Shown here in pieces: positions 16,756-26,226 of a stretch of DNA of 64,000 nt; positions within the stretch are counted from its first letter, which is position 1, and the number at the start of each line of letters is the position of its first letter. The translations under genes and the position numbers were made by a program. This DNA comes from Halosimplex amylolyticum (GTDB taxonomy: Archaea > Halobacteriota > Halobacteria > Halobacteriales > Haloarculaceae): the NCBI RefSeq assembly GCF_051414035.1, contig NZ_JBLKNW010000001.1, positions 248,001 to 312,000 on the forward strand, in the 5' to 3' direction. The notes under the pieces are model-generated. The model worked only from the letters and a program-made list of their open reading frames with translations, had not been told where the DNA came from and did not search any database.

Positions 16756-17811
16756 TCAGTCCAGCGTCACGGGCTCGCCGCGCTCCGCGGACTCGTAGAT
16801 GGCCTCGACGATGGCGACGGCCTTGCGCGCCTCCGGTCCGTCGAGCATGAACGGTTCGCCGCTCTCGCGGGCGTCGAGGAACTCGCGGACGTTCGGCAGT
16901 TCGAGCGGGCTGGGTTCGTCCTCGCCCGCATCGGGGCCGGAGAAGCGCTCGCGGACCTCCCTGTCCTCGTCGCGTTCTTCGCGGAACTCCCAGGTCGAGA
17001 TCTCCTCGCCGCGGACCACCGCGGAGCCGTCGCGCCCGCCGAGTTCGTAGCGGATGTCGCCGCCGGGGTAGGTCGCGGTCGTCGCGAGTACCTGCCCGAG
17101 CGTGCCGTCGCGAAAGCGCAGTGTCGCGACGGCGGTGTCTTCGACTTCCAGATCGGCGTCGTGCCCGCGGACGTCCGCGAACGCGAACACCTCCGCGACG
17201 GGGTTCTCGCCGGGGGCCAGATCCATCCCGGCGCCCGCGATCCACTGGAGGGCGTCGACGTTGTGGATCGCCTGGTTCATCGCGGCGCCGCCGCCCGCCA
17301 CGTCCCGGTCCGCCTGCCACGTGCCGTCGTAGTAGTCGTCCGCCCGCCACCAGGGGAGCGCGGTGTTCGCGACGGCGAGCGACCCGAACCGACCCTCGGC
17401 GACCGCGTCCCGGACGGTCCGGACGACCGGCTTGTACCGGCGCTGAAAGACGCACCCGAGCCTGATCCCGTGTTCGTCGGCCGCGCCGATCAGCCGGTCG
17501 ATGCGCTCGGTCGTGATCTCCAGAGGCTTCTCGCTGAAGACGTCCACGCCGCGCTCGGCGGCCGCGAGCGCGGGTTCGAGATGTGCGCCGCTTGGCGTGC
17601 AGATATCGAGCACGTCCGGGTCGGCGTCGTCCAGCATCGTCTCGACGTCCAGATACGGGTCGCAGCCGTGTTCGTCGGCGAACGACCGGGTCGGTGCTTC
17701 CTCGCGGCCCGCGCAGGCGACGACGTCGACGTCGTCCAGCTGGTCGTAGGCTCGCATGTGCGTCCCCGCCGCGCCGCCGACGCCGACGATGGCGATCCGA
17801 TGTGCGGACAT
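16756..17811 (-). CDS. Gfo/Idh/MocA-family oxidoreductase
   Basis: The 351-residue NAD(P)-dependent dehydrogenase has an N-terminal Rossmann loop GVGGAAGTH (8-16), the family motif SEKPLEIT with its Lys near residue 97, and a NQAIHNVDALQWIAG catalytic His segment near 182. The C-terminal beta-sheet domain completes the fold. Typical substrates are sugars or inositols; the true one is unknown. The start is the ATG at 17811, since the nine residues upstream lack homology. Confidence 0.85.
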   Translation of the reverse strand: MSAHRIAIVGVGGAAGTHMRAYDQLDDVDVVACAGREEAPTRSFADEHGCDPYLDVETMLDDADPDVLDICTPSGAHLEPALAAAERGVDVFSEKPLEITTERIDRLIGAADEHGIRLGCVFQRRYKPVVRTVRDAVAEGRFGSLAVANTALPWWRADDYYDGTWQADRDVAGGGAAMNQAIHNVDALQWIAGAGMDLAPGENPVAEVFAFADVRGHDADLEVEDTAVATLRFRDGTLGQVLATTATYPGGDIRYELGGRDGSAVVRGEEISTWEFREERDEDREVRERFSGPDAGEDEPSPLELPNVREFLDARESGEPFMLDGPEARKAVAIVEAIYESAERGEPVTLD

Positions 17812-17862
17812 TGGGGGAGACACGCCGAACGACGGCAAAAAGGTCGCGGAGCCGCGCTGGCG

Positions 17863-20088
17863 TCAGACCACGTCTTCGGCGTCGCCCGCGTCCAGTCGGA
17901 CGGTGACGGTCGTCCCGTCGTCGTCGGCGTCGAAGGACAGTTCGCCGCCGGATCGCTCGACGACCCAGCTGACCAGCCACAGGCCCACGCCGGTGCCGTG
18001 TTTGAGCGGCGTCTCCTCACGCTCGTCCAGCACGTCCAGTTCTTCCTGCGAGATGCCGGGGCCGTCGTCCTCGATACGCAGGAGGACCCGTCCGTCGTCG
18101 TCAGCGGTCGCCGAGATCGTCACCGACGCTCCGTCTCCGGAGTGTGCCCCCTCGCTCTCGCGAGTTCCGGAGTCGTGACCCTCGGCGCAGTGTTCGACCG
18201 CGTTCTCGATCAGGTTCTCGACGGCGTAGGGAAACGCCCGATGGACGCGAACGGGCACCTGCTCGGTGATCTGGACGTCGTATCCGGCCCCGGAGTGCGC
18301 CGCGGAGACGTTGGCGACGCACCGATTGACGACCGACCGCAGGTCGAGCGTGACTCGTCCCTCGTCGCTGTCGATGACTCGCTCGATCGCGCGGGCCTTC
18401 TCGGCGGTCCCGACGAGTTCCTCGCTCCGGTCGACGATGGTCTCGGCCATCTCCCGCTCCTCGCCGGTGGTCCGCTCGGCCAGCACCTCGGCCTGACCGC
18501 GGACGACGGTCAGGCCGGTACGCACGTCGTGTCTGAGCACGCGCGTGAGCACCTGTTTGAGCAGGTCGAGTTCGCTCTCGCGGCGCTCGCGGTCGGTCAC
18601 CTCGTGGAGGATCCCGACCGAGCCCGTGGCGTCGGCGTCGCCGAGGCCCGCCACGGTCGCCTCGAACTGCCGGGCCTCGCCGTCGGCGCCCGGGAGTTCC
18701 ACCTCGCACGTGGCGCTCTCGCCGGTCTCTCGCGCGCGTTCGAGCGCAGAGTGGGTCCGATCGACGGCCTCCTCCGGGATGAACTCCGTGAGCCGGGTCC
18801 CGTGGAGCGATTCGCGCGACCGGTCGAACAGCGAGGCGAGCGCCTCGTTGCAGATCTCGATCCGGCAGTCGTCGTCGACGACGTACATCGGGTCGCCGGC
18901 GCTCTCGACGAGCCGGCGGTAGCGGTCCAGCGTCCGCTCGTGGTCGCGGCGCTCGGTCACGTCGCGCGCGACGTTGACGAGCCCCTCGTAGCCGTCGTCG
19001 GCCTCGCGGACCGAGAAGTGGACGGCCAGCGTCCGCTCGTCCCCGTCGGCGGTCTCGAAGGTCATGTCGATGACGCCGCTGTCCTGACTGGACGTGCGCA
19101 GTCGCTGGATCAGCCGCTGTCCGGCCTCGAGTTCGCCGTCGGCCATGAACGTCGCCGTGTGGTCGCCGACCATGTCCTCGTGCCCGAGGAGGTCCGCGAA
19201 CGACTCGTTGTGGTACTGGACGCGGCCGTTGGCGTCGACGACGGAGATGCCGTCCTGGACGTGGCGGTCGAGCAGTTCAAGCAGCTCGTAGCGGGCGCCC
19301 GAGCGGGCCGACCAGGTCACGTCCTCGACGACGACGAGGCGGAGCGGCCCGACCGTCTCGGGGAACTCGTGTTCGCTGTACCGAAAGCTGGCCTCGCTGT
19401 CGGCGGTCGGTACCGTGAACCGGGTCGGCTCGTCGGGGACGTCCGAGCCGCGGATCGTCCGGATCGCCTCGGGGTCGTGCGAGAGCGCGGCCGAGAGTTG
19501 CTTGTAGAAGTTCGGCGTCTCCGGGAGCGACACCGACACGTCGCGCCGGTCGAAGATCGCCTCCAGCGTCGTCGTCTCCCAGATGACGGTCCCGTCCTCG
19601 TAGACGAGGAAGCTCGACGAGGACTGGGTGTCCGGGTCGACGCGCTCGAAGGCGCGGGTGAACCGCGACTGGGGTTCGGCGGCGGTGCGGACGGCGCCGA
19701 GCAGTTTCTCGACGACGAAGTCCAGCCCCTCCTCGGCGGTCCACTTCTCGACGAGGGTGTCGGCCGCCCCGGAGACGGCCGGGTCGATCTCGTTCGGTTC
19801 GAGGCTCGTGTAGAGGGCGACCGGCACGTCGGCGTCGGTCACCAGTCCGGTCACGTCCGACGCGGCGTCCGGTTCGACCACCAGCACGTCGACGTCCTCC
19901 TCGTCGAGGCGTTCGCGGGCCCGTTCGACGGTGGCTGTGCCCTCGTAGGTCACGTCGCCGTCTGCCTCGTCGACGACTGCCGCCAGGCGCGACCGGACGG
20001 TCTCGTCGGGGTCGAGGTGTAGTATCAAAACCGCCGACCCGTCGCTGTCCTCCCCTCCGTCGTCCGTGTCGTCGTCCGGTCCAGTCAT
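17863..20088 (-). CDS. PAS-domain sensor histidine kinase with N-terminal pseudo-receiver
   Basis: This 741-residue soluble kinase has, in order, an acidic tail, a receiver-like domain (about 18-130), a linker or diverged PAS domain (about 150-255), two clear PAS domains (about 265-385 and 390-510), a dimerisation helix with LRHDVR (phospho-His near 530), and an ATPase domain with ENLIENAVEH, a DDGPGI box and GTGVGLWLV. The receiver keeps the acidic pocket and the Lys (LVEKW), but the phosphoacceptor position reads VDVLVVEP, Glu in place of Asp. There are no membrane segments, so it senses a cytoplasmic signal. No response regulator is adjacent. Confidence 0.88.
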   Translation of the reverse strand: MTGPDDDTDDGGEDSDGSAVLILHLDPDETVRSRLAAVVDEADGDVTYEGTATVERARERLDEEDVDVLVVEPDAASDVTGLVTDADVPVALYTSLEPNEIDPAVSGAADTLVEKWTAEEGLDFVVEKLLGAVRTAAEPQSRFTRAFERVDPDTQSSSSFLVYEDGTVIWETTTLEAIFDRRDVSVSLPETPNFYKQLSAALSHDPEAIRTIRGSDVPDEPTRFTVPTADSEASFRYSEHEFPETVGPLRLVVVEDVTWSARSGARYELLELLDRHVQDGISVVDANGRVQYHNESFADLLGHEDMVGDHTATFMADGELEAGQRLIQRLRTSSQDSGVIDMTFETADGDERTLAVHFSVREADDGYEGLVNVARDVTERRDHERTLDRYRRLVESAGDPMYVVDDDCRIEICNEALASLFDRSRESLHGTRLTEFIPEEAVDRTHSALERARETGESATCEVELPGADGEARQFEATVAGLGDADATGSVGILHEVTDRERRESELDLLKQVLTRVLRHDVRTGLTVVRGQAEVLAERTTGEEREMAETIVDRSEELVGTAEKARAIERVIDSDEGRVTLDLRSVVNRCVANVSAAHSGAGYDVQITEQVPVRVHRAFPYAVENLIENAVEHCAEGHDSGTRESEGAHSGDGASVTISATADDDGRVLLRIEDDGPGISQEELDVLDEREETPLKHGTGVGLWLVSWVVERSGGELSFDADDDGTTVTVRLDAGDAEDVV

Positions 20089-20305
20089 CTGTCCTCCCGG
20101 CCGTCCAGTCCGTTCCGCGGCCCCACCGGTCCGTCTCGTCGGCCGTCAGTGCCTGTAGTGCTGACTCCAGGACCATAAGTGTCCCGCGGAATCGCCACCA
20201 GCGGCGCGGATTCCGAGCGAGCCGGCGGGTTCGGGCGGGGGCAGGTCGACCCGGTCCGTCGCCGCATCCGTGCGTTCATAGGCGAGGACGACACAGGGAT
20301 CCACA

Positions 20306-22927
20306 ATGGCCGAGGACCGCGGCGCGAGCGGCGAGGCCGGGGACGGGTCGACGAGCGGAGGGGCCGCGGACGGCGGCGCTGGGAGCCACGGGACCGCCGC
20401 CGACGGCGCGGGGCGCGAGGGGACCGACGGCGCGCCCGGTTCGGCGTTCGGGAGCGGCGATCCGCAGGACGCCTGGCGCGACGTGTTCGGCTTCGACGAG
20501 CCCTACGAGAGCCAGACCGACGCGATCGAGCGGGCGATCGAGGTCGGCCAGCTCGGCGGTTACTTCGCGATGGAGGGGCCCTGCGGGACCGGGAAGACGA
20601 TGGCCGCGCTGACCGCGGGCGCGACGCTCGTCCGGACGACCTCGAAGTACGACCGCGTGATGGTCGTCACGCCCGTCAAACAGCAGCGCATCCAGTTCGT
20701 CGACGACCTGCGGGCGATGAACGCCGGGCTGGCGGCCGACCCCGACGCGCCCGAACCGCTCGACGGCGTGGCCCTCGTCGGCAAGCGCGACCTGTGTCCC
20801 TACGGGCGCGAGGGCGCGTTCCCCGACGACGTCTCGACGCACGACCGCTGCGAGGACCTGCGCGAGTCGACCGCGAACCTCGTCGAGGCAGACCGCCGCT
20901 CGGGTGACGCGCCCGCGGCCGACGCCTCGCTGGAGTCCGACCCGGACGATATCTGGTGGGACCCGGACCTGGCGAGCGACCTCGTCCGCGAGGCGCGCAT
21001 GGACGCCGACACGTACCGGACGTTCGACAGCGCGCTCGAAACCGGGGGTGCGGAGTCGCCCTACCCGCGGAGCCAGCCGAGCGCGCCCGAGGGGATGACT
21101 TCCGGCGACGACGACCCGCTGTACTGTCCGTTCGAGGCCGACTGGTTCGCCCGTAACAAGGGTTCGCCCGTCGACTTCTCGGCGGGTGAGAACCGCGTCG
21201 TGACGGCCGACGACTACTTACCGGCCAGCGTCGAGCGCGGCACCTGCCCGCATCGCGCGATGGGCGTCATGCTCGAACACGCCGACGTGATAATCGGCAA
21301 CTACAACCACGTCTTCGACCCGGGGTCGCGGCCGCTCGTCGCCGCCGCGCTCGACTCCTCGACGTTTCTCGTCGTCGACGAGGCCCACCGCCTCGAAGAG
21401 CGCGTTCGGGACCTGCTCTCCGATCGGGTCGGCCGCTCGACGATAAAACGGGCGCGCAACGACTGCAACCACCTCCTCTCGCGGGCGCGAGAGAGCGAGG
21501 ACCGCAAGCGACAGGTCCGGGACCGACTCGCCAGCCACGACGTGCCCCTCTCGGCCATCGACCGGGCCAGGGAGTTCTACGACGACCTCCTCGACTGGCT
21601 GGACGAGCGCGTCGAGTCCTACCTCGACGAGGAGTTCGAGCGCGACTGGCGCGTCGGTGACCCGGCCGACAGCGTCCCCGCCCGCGACGTGGAGATCCCG
21701 CTTCGCGACCCCGACGAGCCCGAACCCGACGAACTGACCCGCTGGGCCGAACGGGTGGGATACGACGGCGACACCTGGCGGACGCTCGCGACCGTCGGCG
21801 CGGCCGTCGAGGACGCCATCGACGGCCTCGGACTGACGCGCTCGCCCGTCTGCGCCGCCGTCGGGGCCGTGATGAACCACTGGTGGGAGCGCGACCACGA
21901 CCGCTACCTCCGGGAGATCGAACTCGAACACTCCCCGAAGACCGGGCAGGCGGCCGACGCCGTCGACGCCGACTACCAGCGCGTCTACACGCCAGGGCTC
22001 GTCCTGTTCGACTGCATGCCCGCCGAGTCGCTGCGGGAGATCTTCGACTCGCTGGGCGGGGGCGTCCTCATGAGCGCGACGCTGTCGCCGCTCGACGTGT
22101 TCACCGAGGTGTCGGGGCTCGAATCGCTCCGCGCGGGGGACCCGGACCCGGGACCCACGCCCGACGAGGGCGACTACGGTCGACCCGTCGAGGCGGAGAG
22201 CTACCCGTTGCGATTCCCCGCGGAGAACCGCGCGAGCTGGGCCGTCGACGCGGCACCGTTCACCGCTCGCAACCGCGGCGACCCCGGCGACATGGACCCG
22301 CTGGGCGAGGGCTGGAACCAGACACGCGGCGAGTACGCCCACGTCCTGCGGTCGGTCGCCCGGTCGCCGGGGAACGTCCTCGTGGCGATGCCCAACTATC
22401 GAGAAGCCGAGTGGGCCGGTGCTTACCTGAAGGAAGCCGTCGACAAGCCGGTCCTCGTCGACGAGAGTTCCAGCAACGAGGCGACCGAGCAGCTCAAGGC
22501 CGATTTCTTCCGCGGCGGCGGGAAAGTCCTCGTCACGAGCACCCGGGGGACGCTCACCGAGGGCGTCGACTACGACGGCGAGAAACTGGCCGCCGCGCTC
22601 GTGATCGGCGTTCCGCTCGTCAACGTCGGATCACCACGTGTACAGGCGGTCCGCCGGGCCTACGCCGACGAATTCGGGGAGGACAACGCCTTCGAGTACG
22701 CGTTGACCGTCCCCGCGGTCCGGCGCGCCCGCCAGGCCATCGGCCGGGTGATCCGCGGGACCGAGGAAGTCGGCGTGCGCGTGTTCGCCGACCGCCGCTA
22801 CACGGCGGGGACGCGCCACTCCGTCCACGAGTACCTCTCGCCCGCCGAGCGCGAGGAGTTCGTCAGGATGACCGCCGAGTTCCTCGACGGGCAGTTAGAG
22901 CGGTTCTGGGCCGACCGGTCGCAGTGA
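20306..22927 (+). CDS. XPD/DinG-type ATP-dependent DNA helicase
   Basis: This is an 873-residue superfamily 2 helicase. A Gly/Asp-rich N-terminal 50 residues precede Walker A GPCGTGKT (91-98). The DEAH box reads VVDEAHRLEE and helicase C-terminal motifs include STRGTLTEGVDY and RQAIGRVIRG. Four cysteines between motifs I and II, in CPYG, DRCEDL, YCPFEA and TCPHRA, are placed as in the 4Fe-4S domain of XPD. Such enzymes are 5'-3' helicases for repair. Haloarchaea carry several paralogues, so I do not assign one symbol. Confidence 0.87.
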   Translation: MAEDRGASGEAGDGSTSGGAADGGAGSHGTAADGAGREGTDGAPGSAFGSGDPQDAWRDVFGFDEPYESQTDAIERAIEVGQLGGYFAMEGPCGTGKTMAALTAGATLVRTTSKYDRVMVVTPVKQQRIQFVDDLRAMNAGLAADPDAPEPLDGVALVGKRDLCPYGREGAFPDDVSTHDRCEDLRESTANLVEADRRSGDAPAADASLESDPDDIWWDPDLASDLVREARMDADTYRTFDSALETGGAESPYPRSQPSAPEGMTSGDDDPLYCPFEADWFARNKGSPVDFSAGENRVVTADDYLPASVERGTCPHRAMGVMLEHADVIIGNYNHVFDPGSRPLVAAALDSSTFLVVDEAHRLEERVRDLLSDRVGRSTIKRARNDCNHLLSRARESEDRKRQVRDRLASHDVPLSAIDRAREFYDDLLDWLDERVESYLDEEFERDWRVGDPADSVPARDVEIPLRDPDEPEPDELTRWAERVGYDGDTWRTLATVGAAVEDAIDGLGLTRSPVCAAVGAVMNHWWERDHDRYLREIELEHSPKTGQAADAVDADYQRVYTPGLVLFDCMPAESLREIFDSLGGGVLMSATLSPLDVFTEVSGLESLRAGDPDPGPTPDEGDYGRPVEAESYPLRFPAENRASWAVDAAPFTARNRGDPGDMDPLGEGWNQTRGEYAHVLRSVARSPGNVLVAMPNYREAEWAGAYLKEAVDKPVLVDESSSNEATEQLKADFFRGGGKVLVTSTRGTLTEGVDYDGEKLAAALVIGVPLVNVGSPRVQAVRRAYADEFGEDNAFEYALTVPAVRRARQAIGRVIRGTEEVGVRVFADRRYTAGTRHSVHEYLSPAEREEFVRMTAEFLDGQLERFWADRSQ

Positions 22928-23095
22928 GATCGCCGGCGGACGCGACGACTCGGCCGTCGTCTCAGGCCACCGAAAGGTAGCACCCAGATACCCCCCGGAA
23001 GCGGACACCTGACAGGCGCCGAAGGGGAGTTAATCGGTCTATACCGCCATCCACGGCCGGAAAGCATATGTCGGAGTATTCCCGTTACTCAAGAG

Positions 23096-23251
23096 ATGCC
23101 AGAGTGTCAGAACTGTGGGTCGTTTGTTACCGAGGCGTACGTACGCGTGTTCACGCCCGACGGTCACACTGGCCCCCGCGTCTGTCCGTTCTGCGAAGAC
23201 AAACTCCGCGACGGCGCTGAGGTGCGCGAGGCTCGGTCGTCGCGGTCATAG
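23096..23251 (+). CDS. 51-residue zinc-finger micro-protein (DUF7563-like)
   Basis: A short gene encodes 51 residues with two knuckles, CQNCG (Cys4/Cys7) and CPFC (Cys30/Cys33), separated by a YVRVFTPDG segment. The spacing is typical of a single zinc ribbon and the sequence resembles the haloarchaeal DUF7563 group. AT-containing AAAGCATA at 23061-23068 sits about 30 bases before the ATG, consistent with a leaderless transcript. Function is unknown; related small zinc proteins in Haloferax affect biofilm and stress traits. Confidence 0.82.
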   Translation: MPECQNCGSFVTEAYVRVFTPDGHTGPRVCPFCEDKLRDGAEVREARSSRS

Positions 23252-23421
23252 GCATCCCGCCTACACGCTCGTGCCGGCCGTCCGGGGGGACGGTCGACCT
23301 TTCCGGTTCCACGACTCGTGAGCCGCAGGTCTCGGGGCCGCCGGCCGCGTGGCGCCCGGACCGAGCCCGCGCGAATGCCGCGAACCGATCCGTTCAAACG
23401 GCGACGGCCCGACGCGGAGGT

Positions 23422-23997
23422 ATGGACGGGACGCGGATCGTCGACCTGGCCGACCTCTCGACCGACGACACCTTCCTCTTCCGCGTGCACTCGACGGACG
23501 GCGAGGCCGTCGCCAGCGGGGACGCGGCGCTCCGGTCCGACGAGAACACGGCGACCAACGTCGACGGCGGTACCGCCGATGACGCCGACGATGCCGACGC
23601 TTCCGACGGCATCGCGATGCCGGACGACATGCAGGGGGACGACGACGTGCGGGAGGCGATCCTGCTGCGATTGGCGACCGAGAACGGCGATCCGGCCGAC
23701 GACGTCGTCTGCTGGCTGAACTACTGCCAGCACATGACCCACATCAAACTCGACAAGGGCTCGGGCGCGCCGGTCCGCGACGGCGAGGTCGTCTGCGTCA
23801 ACCACGGCGCGCTGTTCGCGGCCGACTCCGGGGAGTGTACCTACGGCCCCTGCGAGGGGGCGTTTCTGAACGAAGTCGACGTACGGGTCGCCGACGAGGG
23901 CGTCTTCCTCGCCGACGACGAGTACGAGTTCGTCGGCGAGGGCCCCGTCGAGTCCGACGACCACGATCTGTCGTCGTCCTCGAACGTGATCCTGTAG
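23422..23997 (+). CDS. Rieske [2Fe-2S] domain protein
   Basis: The 191-residue soluble protein carries one Rieske cluster site: YCQH (Cys102, His104) and CVNH (Cys125, His128). An extra GECTYGPCEG segment follows that could form the disulphide or close the cluster loop. Residues 38-75 form an acidic, low-complexity insert before the cluster. With no membrane helix or oxygenase partner it is probably a ferredoxin-like electron carrier. The neighbours give no pathway. Confidence 0.85.
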   Translation: MDGTRIVDLADLSTDDTFLFRVHSTDGEAVASGDAALRSDENTATNVDGGTADDADDADASDGIAMPDDMQGDDDVREAILLRLATENGDPADDVVCWLNYCQHMTHIKLDKGSGAPVRDGEVVCVNHGALFAADSGECTYGPCEGAFLNEVDVRVADEGVFLADDEYEFVGEGPVESDDHDLSSSSNVIL

Positions 23998-24030
23998 CGG
24001 GTCGAGGTGTTCTGTAGCGGGTCGGCTGGC

Positions 24031-24321
24031 CTATTCGATGACGAAGGTCGGTTCGGTGACGGACTCGCACTTGCACTCCGGGCAGCGCGCCGGACGGTTG
24101 ACGAGGTCGTCGAACTCCTCGAATCCGCAGTCGTCGCAGGTCGGCGGCGCGACGAGCAGCGTCTCGTCGGTCGCGTCGAGGGACTGGGAGATGTGTTCGA
24201 CGTGGTCGAGGGCGGCGTCGGTCCGGACTTCGAACTCGCGGGCGAGCGCGCCGGCGGCCATCGGTTCTTCCCGCAGACGGTCGGCGATTCGCTGGCGTGT
24301 CGTCCGACTGGCCTCGCGCAT
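24031..24321 (-). CDS. HTH plus zinc-ribbon transcriptional regulator (COG3357 type)
   Basis: The 96-residue protein has an N-terminal helix-turn-helix (residues 1-55: RQRIADRLREEPMAAGALAR) and a C-terminal zinc ribbon with CDDCG and CPECKC. This matches the archaeal COG3357 group of predicted regulators. The ATG at 24321 was selected because the upstream in-frame codons to 24423 are not conserved in kind and overlap the next promoter. Targets are unknown. Confidence 0.82.
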   Translation of the reverse strand: MREASRTTRQRIADRLREEPMAAGALAREFEVRTDAALDHVEHISQSLDATDETLLVAPPTCDDCGFEEFDDLVNRPARCPECKCESVTEPTFVIE

Positions 24322-24461
24322 ACCGGGGGTTGGGGAAGCGTTCACAAATCCTTTCTGGCGGTGTATCCCCTCCCGGACCCCGCCGTGATCGCCACCCGGG
24401 ACGGCCGTGGTACGTTGTCGCAATGAAAAAGACCTTCACTTGCCGCTGAGGAGGGTGGGGT

Positions 24462-25439
24462 ATGGACGCCGTCGTACTCGCGGGTGGTTACGCCACCCGT
24501 CTCTGGCCGATCACGCGCCATCGGCCGAAGATGATGTTACCGGTGGGCGAGACGACCGTGATCGACCGGGTGCTCTCCGAGCTCGAATCGGACGACCGGA
24601 TCGAGGACGTCTACGTCAGCACCAACGAGCGCTTCGCCCCCGACTTCGAGGCCCACCTCGCCGAGCGCGACTACGAGAAGCCCCAGCTGTCGGTCGAGGA
24701 CACGACCGACGAGGACGAGAAGTTCGGCGTCATCGGTGCGCTCGCCCAGCTCGTCGACCGCGAGGGCGTCGACGACGAGGACCTGCTCGTCATCGCCGGC
24801 GACAACCTCATCAGCTTCGACGTCAGCGACTTCGTCGACTTCTACGAGGAGAAGGGGGGCACGACGCTCGCCGCCTACGACGTCGGGTCGCGCGAGAAGG
24901 CCAAGTCCTACGGGCTGGTCACGCTGGACGGCGACGAAGTCGTCGACTTCCAGGAGAAACCCGAGAACCCCAACAGCACGCTGGTCTCGATCGCCTGCTA
25001 CGTCTTCCCGTCGGACCAGGTCCGGTTCGCGGAGTACCTCGCCGACGGCAACAACCCCGACGAGCCCGGCTGGTTCGTCCAGTGGCTCGTCGAGCGCGAC
25101 TCGGTCTACGCCTTCGCCTTCGACGAGGCGTGGTTCGACATCGGGACGCCCGAGAGCTACCTCGACGCGGTCGCGTGGCACCTCGACGGCGGCAACCAGA
25201 TCGACGAGGACGCGGCCGTCGAGGGGACCGAACTCGGCGAGAACGTCCACGTCCTGGGCGACTCGACAGTCGTCGACTCGCACCTGGACAACTCCATCGT
25301 CTTCCCCGACGCGGAACTCCGCGACTGCGACATCCGCGAGTCGATCATCGACCGCGACACGCACGTCGAGAACCTCGATCTGGCCGGCGCGCTCATCGGC
25401 GCCCACACCACCATCACGAACGGCGACGGCGACCACTGA
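24462..25439 (+). CDS. Sugar nucleotidyltransferase (RmlA/GlmU-like)
   Basis: The 325-residue enzyme attaches a nucleotide to a sugar 1-phosphate. The N-terminal Rossmann-like domain has the signature LAGGYATRLWPITRHRPKMM (residues 6-25) and GDN near 113 for the metal. The C-terminal 80 residues show a left-handed beta-helix pattern (hexapeptide-like VDSHLDNSIVF and IRESIID). It should supply an activated sugar for surface glycans or N-glycosylation, but base and sugar are not predictable. An AT-rich AATGAAAAA about 37 bases upstream is a possible TATA element. Confidence 0.88.
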   Translation: MDAVVLAGGYATRLWPITRHRPKMMLPVGETTVIDRVLSELESDDRIEDVYVSTNERFAPDFEAHLAERDYEKPQLSVEDTTDEDEKFGVIGALAQLVDREGVDDEDLLVIAGDNLISFDVSDFVDFYEEKGGTTLAAYDVGSREKAKSYGLVTLDGDEVVDFQEKPENPNSTLVSIACYVFPSDQVRFAEYLADGNNPDEPGWFVQWLVERDSVYAFAFDEAWFDIGTPESYLDAVAWHLDGGNQIDEDAAVEGTELGENVHVLGDSTVVDSHLDNSIVFPDAELRDCDIRESIIDRDTHVENLDLAGALIGAHTTITNGDGDH

Positions 25440-25490
25440 CCGCCGCGTCGCGACCTCCCTGTTCTCTCTACGTCCGGGCCGACCGCCGAT

Positions 25491-26168
25491 TCAGCAGCAG
25501 GCGCCGTCGGAACACTGGTCGCCGGTCTCGCCGTCCGCGTCCGTGTCCGCGTCCGTCTCGGCGTCGAAGAGCGCGTCCGCCAGCGCTCGGGCGACCGCGA
25601 CCCCTTCGGCGGCCGGGACCGCCGTCGTCGACGCGTCGACCTCGGCGGCCCACGTCTCGTACTCCTCGGCGTCTTCGAACGTCTGGATGTACCCGCAGAC
25701 CTCGCGGTACACCGCTTCGATGGGCGTCTCTTCGGTCCGTTCGACGTCGTCGGAGACGCCGATGGAGACGAGCGCCTCGTCGTGCGAGAGGGTCGTCCCG
25801 TCGGGACTCATCTCGAACGTGACCTCGGTCTCTCGCACTGGCGTCGTCGACCGGACGGTTCCGGTCTCTCCGGTCAGGTACGGGTAGACCAGCGGGTCGA
25901 GGACGCAGATGTACGTCTGCACCCCGTCGTCGCCGACGAACGCGTGGTCGCCGTCGTCGGTCGTACAGAGGTCGTCGACGGTCGGCCGCCGGTCGTACGT
26001 CCGCTCGACGGCCTCCCGAATCGTCGCGACCCACTCGGCGGCCGTCTCCGGCCGGTCGTCGCTCCCGTACAGCCGCGCGAACCCGTCCCCGACTTCCGGG
26101 GGAAGCGCCACGTCAGCGAGCGATAGTTTCGGTTCGGTACCGTCCAGATTGTCTGCATCAATCCACAT
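25491..26168 (-). CDS. MerB-like organomercurial lyase family protein
   Basis: The 225-residue protein matches alkylmercury lyase (MerB), which cleaves C-Hg bonds. All three catalytic residues have counterparts: Cys88 and Asp91 in YICVLDPLVYPYLTG (same spacing as Cys96/Asp99 of classical MerB) and Cys158 in REVCGYIQTFEDAEEYETW, which aligns with the HVHFFAS region. An acidic linker ends in a cysteine cluster, Cys219 and Cys224-Cys225 (QCSDGACC). No merA reductase lies nearby. It is divergent from an HxlR-type regulator and the two share one TATA element, so joint control is likely. Activity on organomercury is inferred. Confidence 0.75.
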   Translation of the reverse strand: MWIDADNLDGTEPKLSLADVALPPEVGDGFARLYGSDDRPETAAEWVATIREAVERTYDRRPTVDDLCTTDDGDHAFVGDDGVQTYICVLDPLVYPYLTGETGTVRSTTPVRETEVTFEMSPDGTTLSHDEALVSIGVSDDVERTEETPIEAVYREVCGYIQTFEDAEEYETWAAEVDASTTAVPAAEGVAVARALADALFDAETDADTDADGETGDQCSDGACC

Positions 26169-26190
26169 GCGTCTATACTTCGGAGAGCAA

Positions 26191-26202
26191 AGTTATTAAA
26201 CT
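26191..26202. promoter_or_regulatory. Single shared TATA element of merB-like and HxlR-type genes
   Basis: The near-palindromic AGTTATTAAACT lies 28 bases before one ATG (26168) and about 31 before the other (26227). It can be read as a TATA box on both strands, and no other AT-rich element is present in the 58-base divergent gap. Both mRNAs would be leaderless. Confidence 0.6.
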
Positions 26203-26226
26203 GTCAAGTCCAAAGCATCGAACGAG

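Noticed and set aside
17161..20022. Forward open frame of over 950 codons opposite the histidine kinase
   Set aside because: High-GC antisense frame. Composition is Val/Arg/Asp-rich with no motif, while the reverse strand encodes clear PAS and kinase domains.
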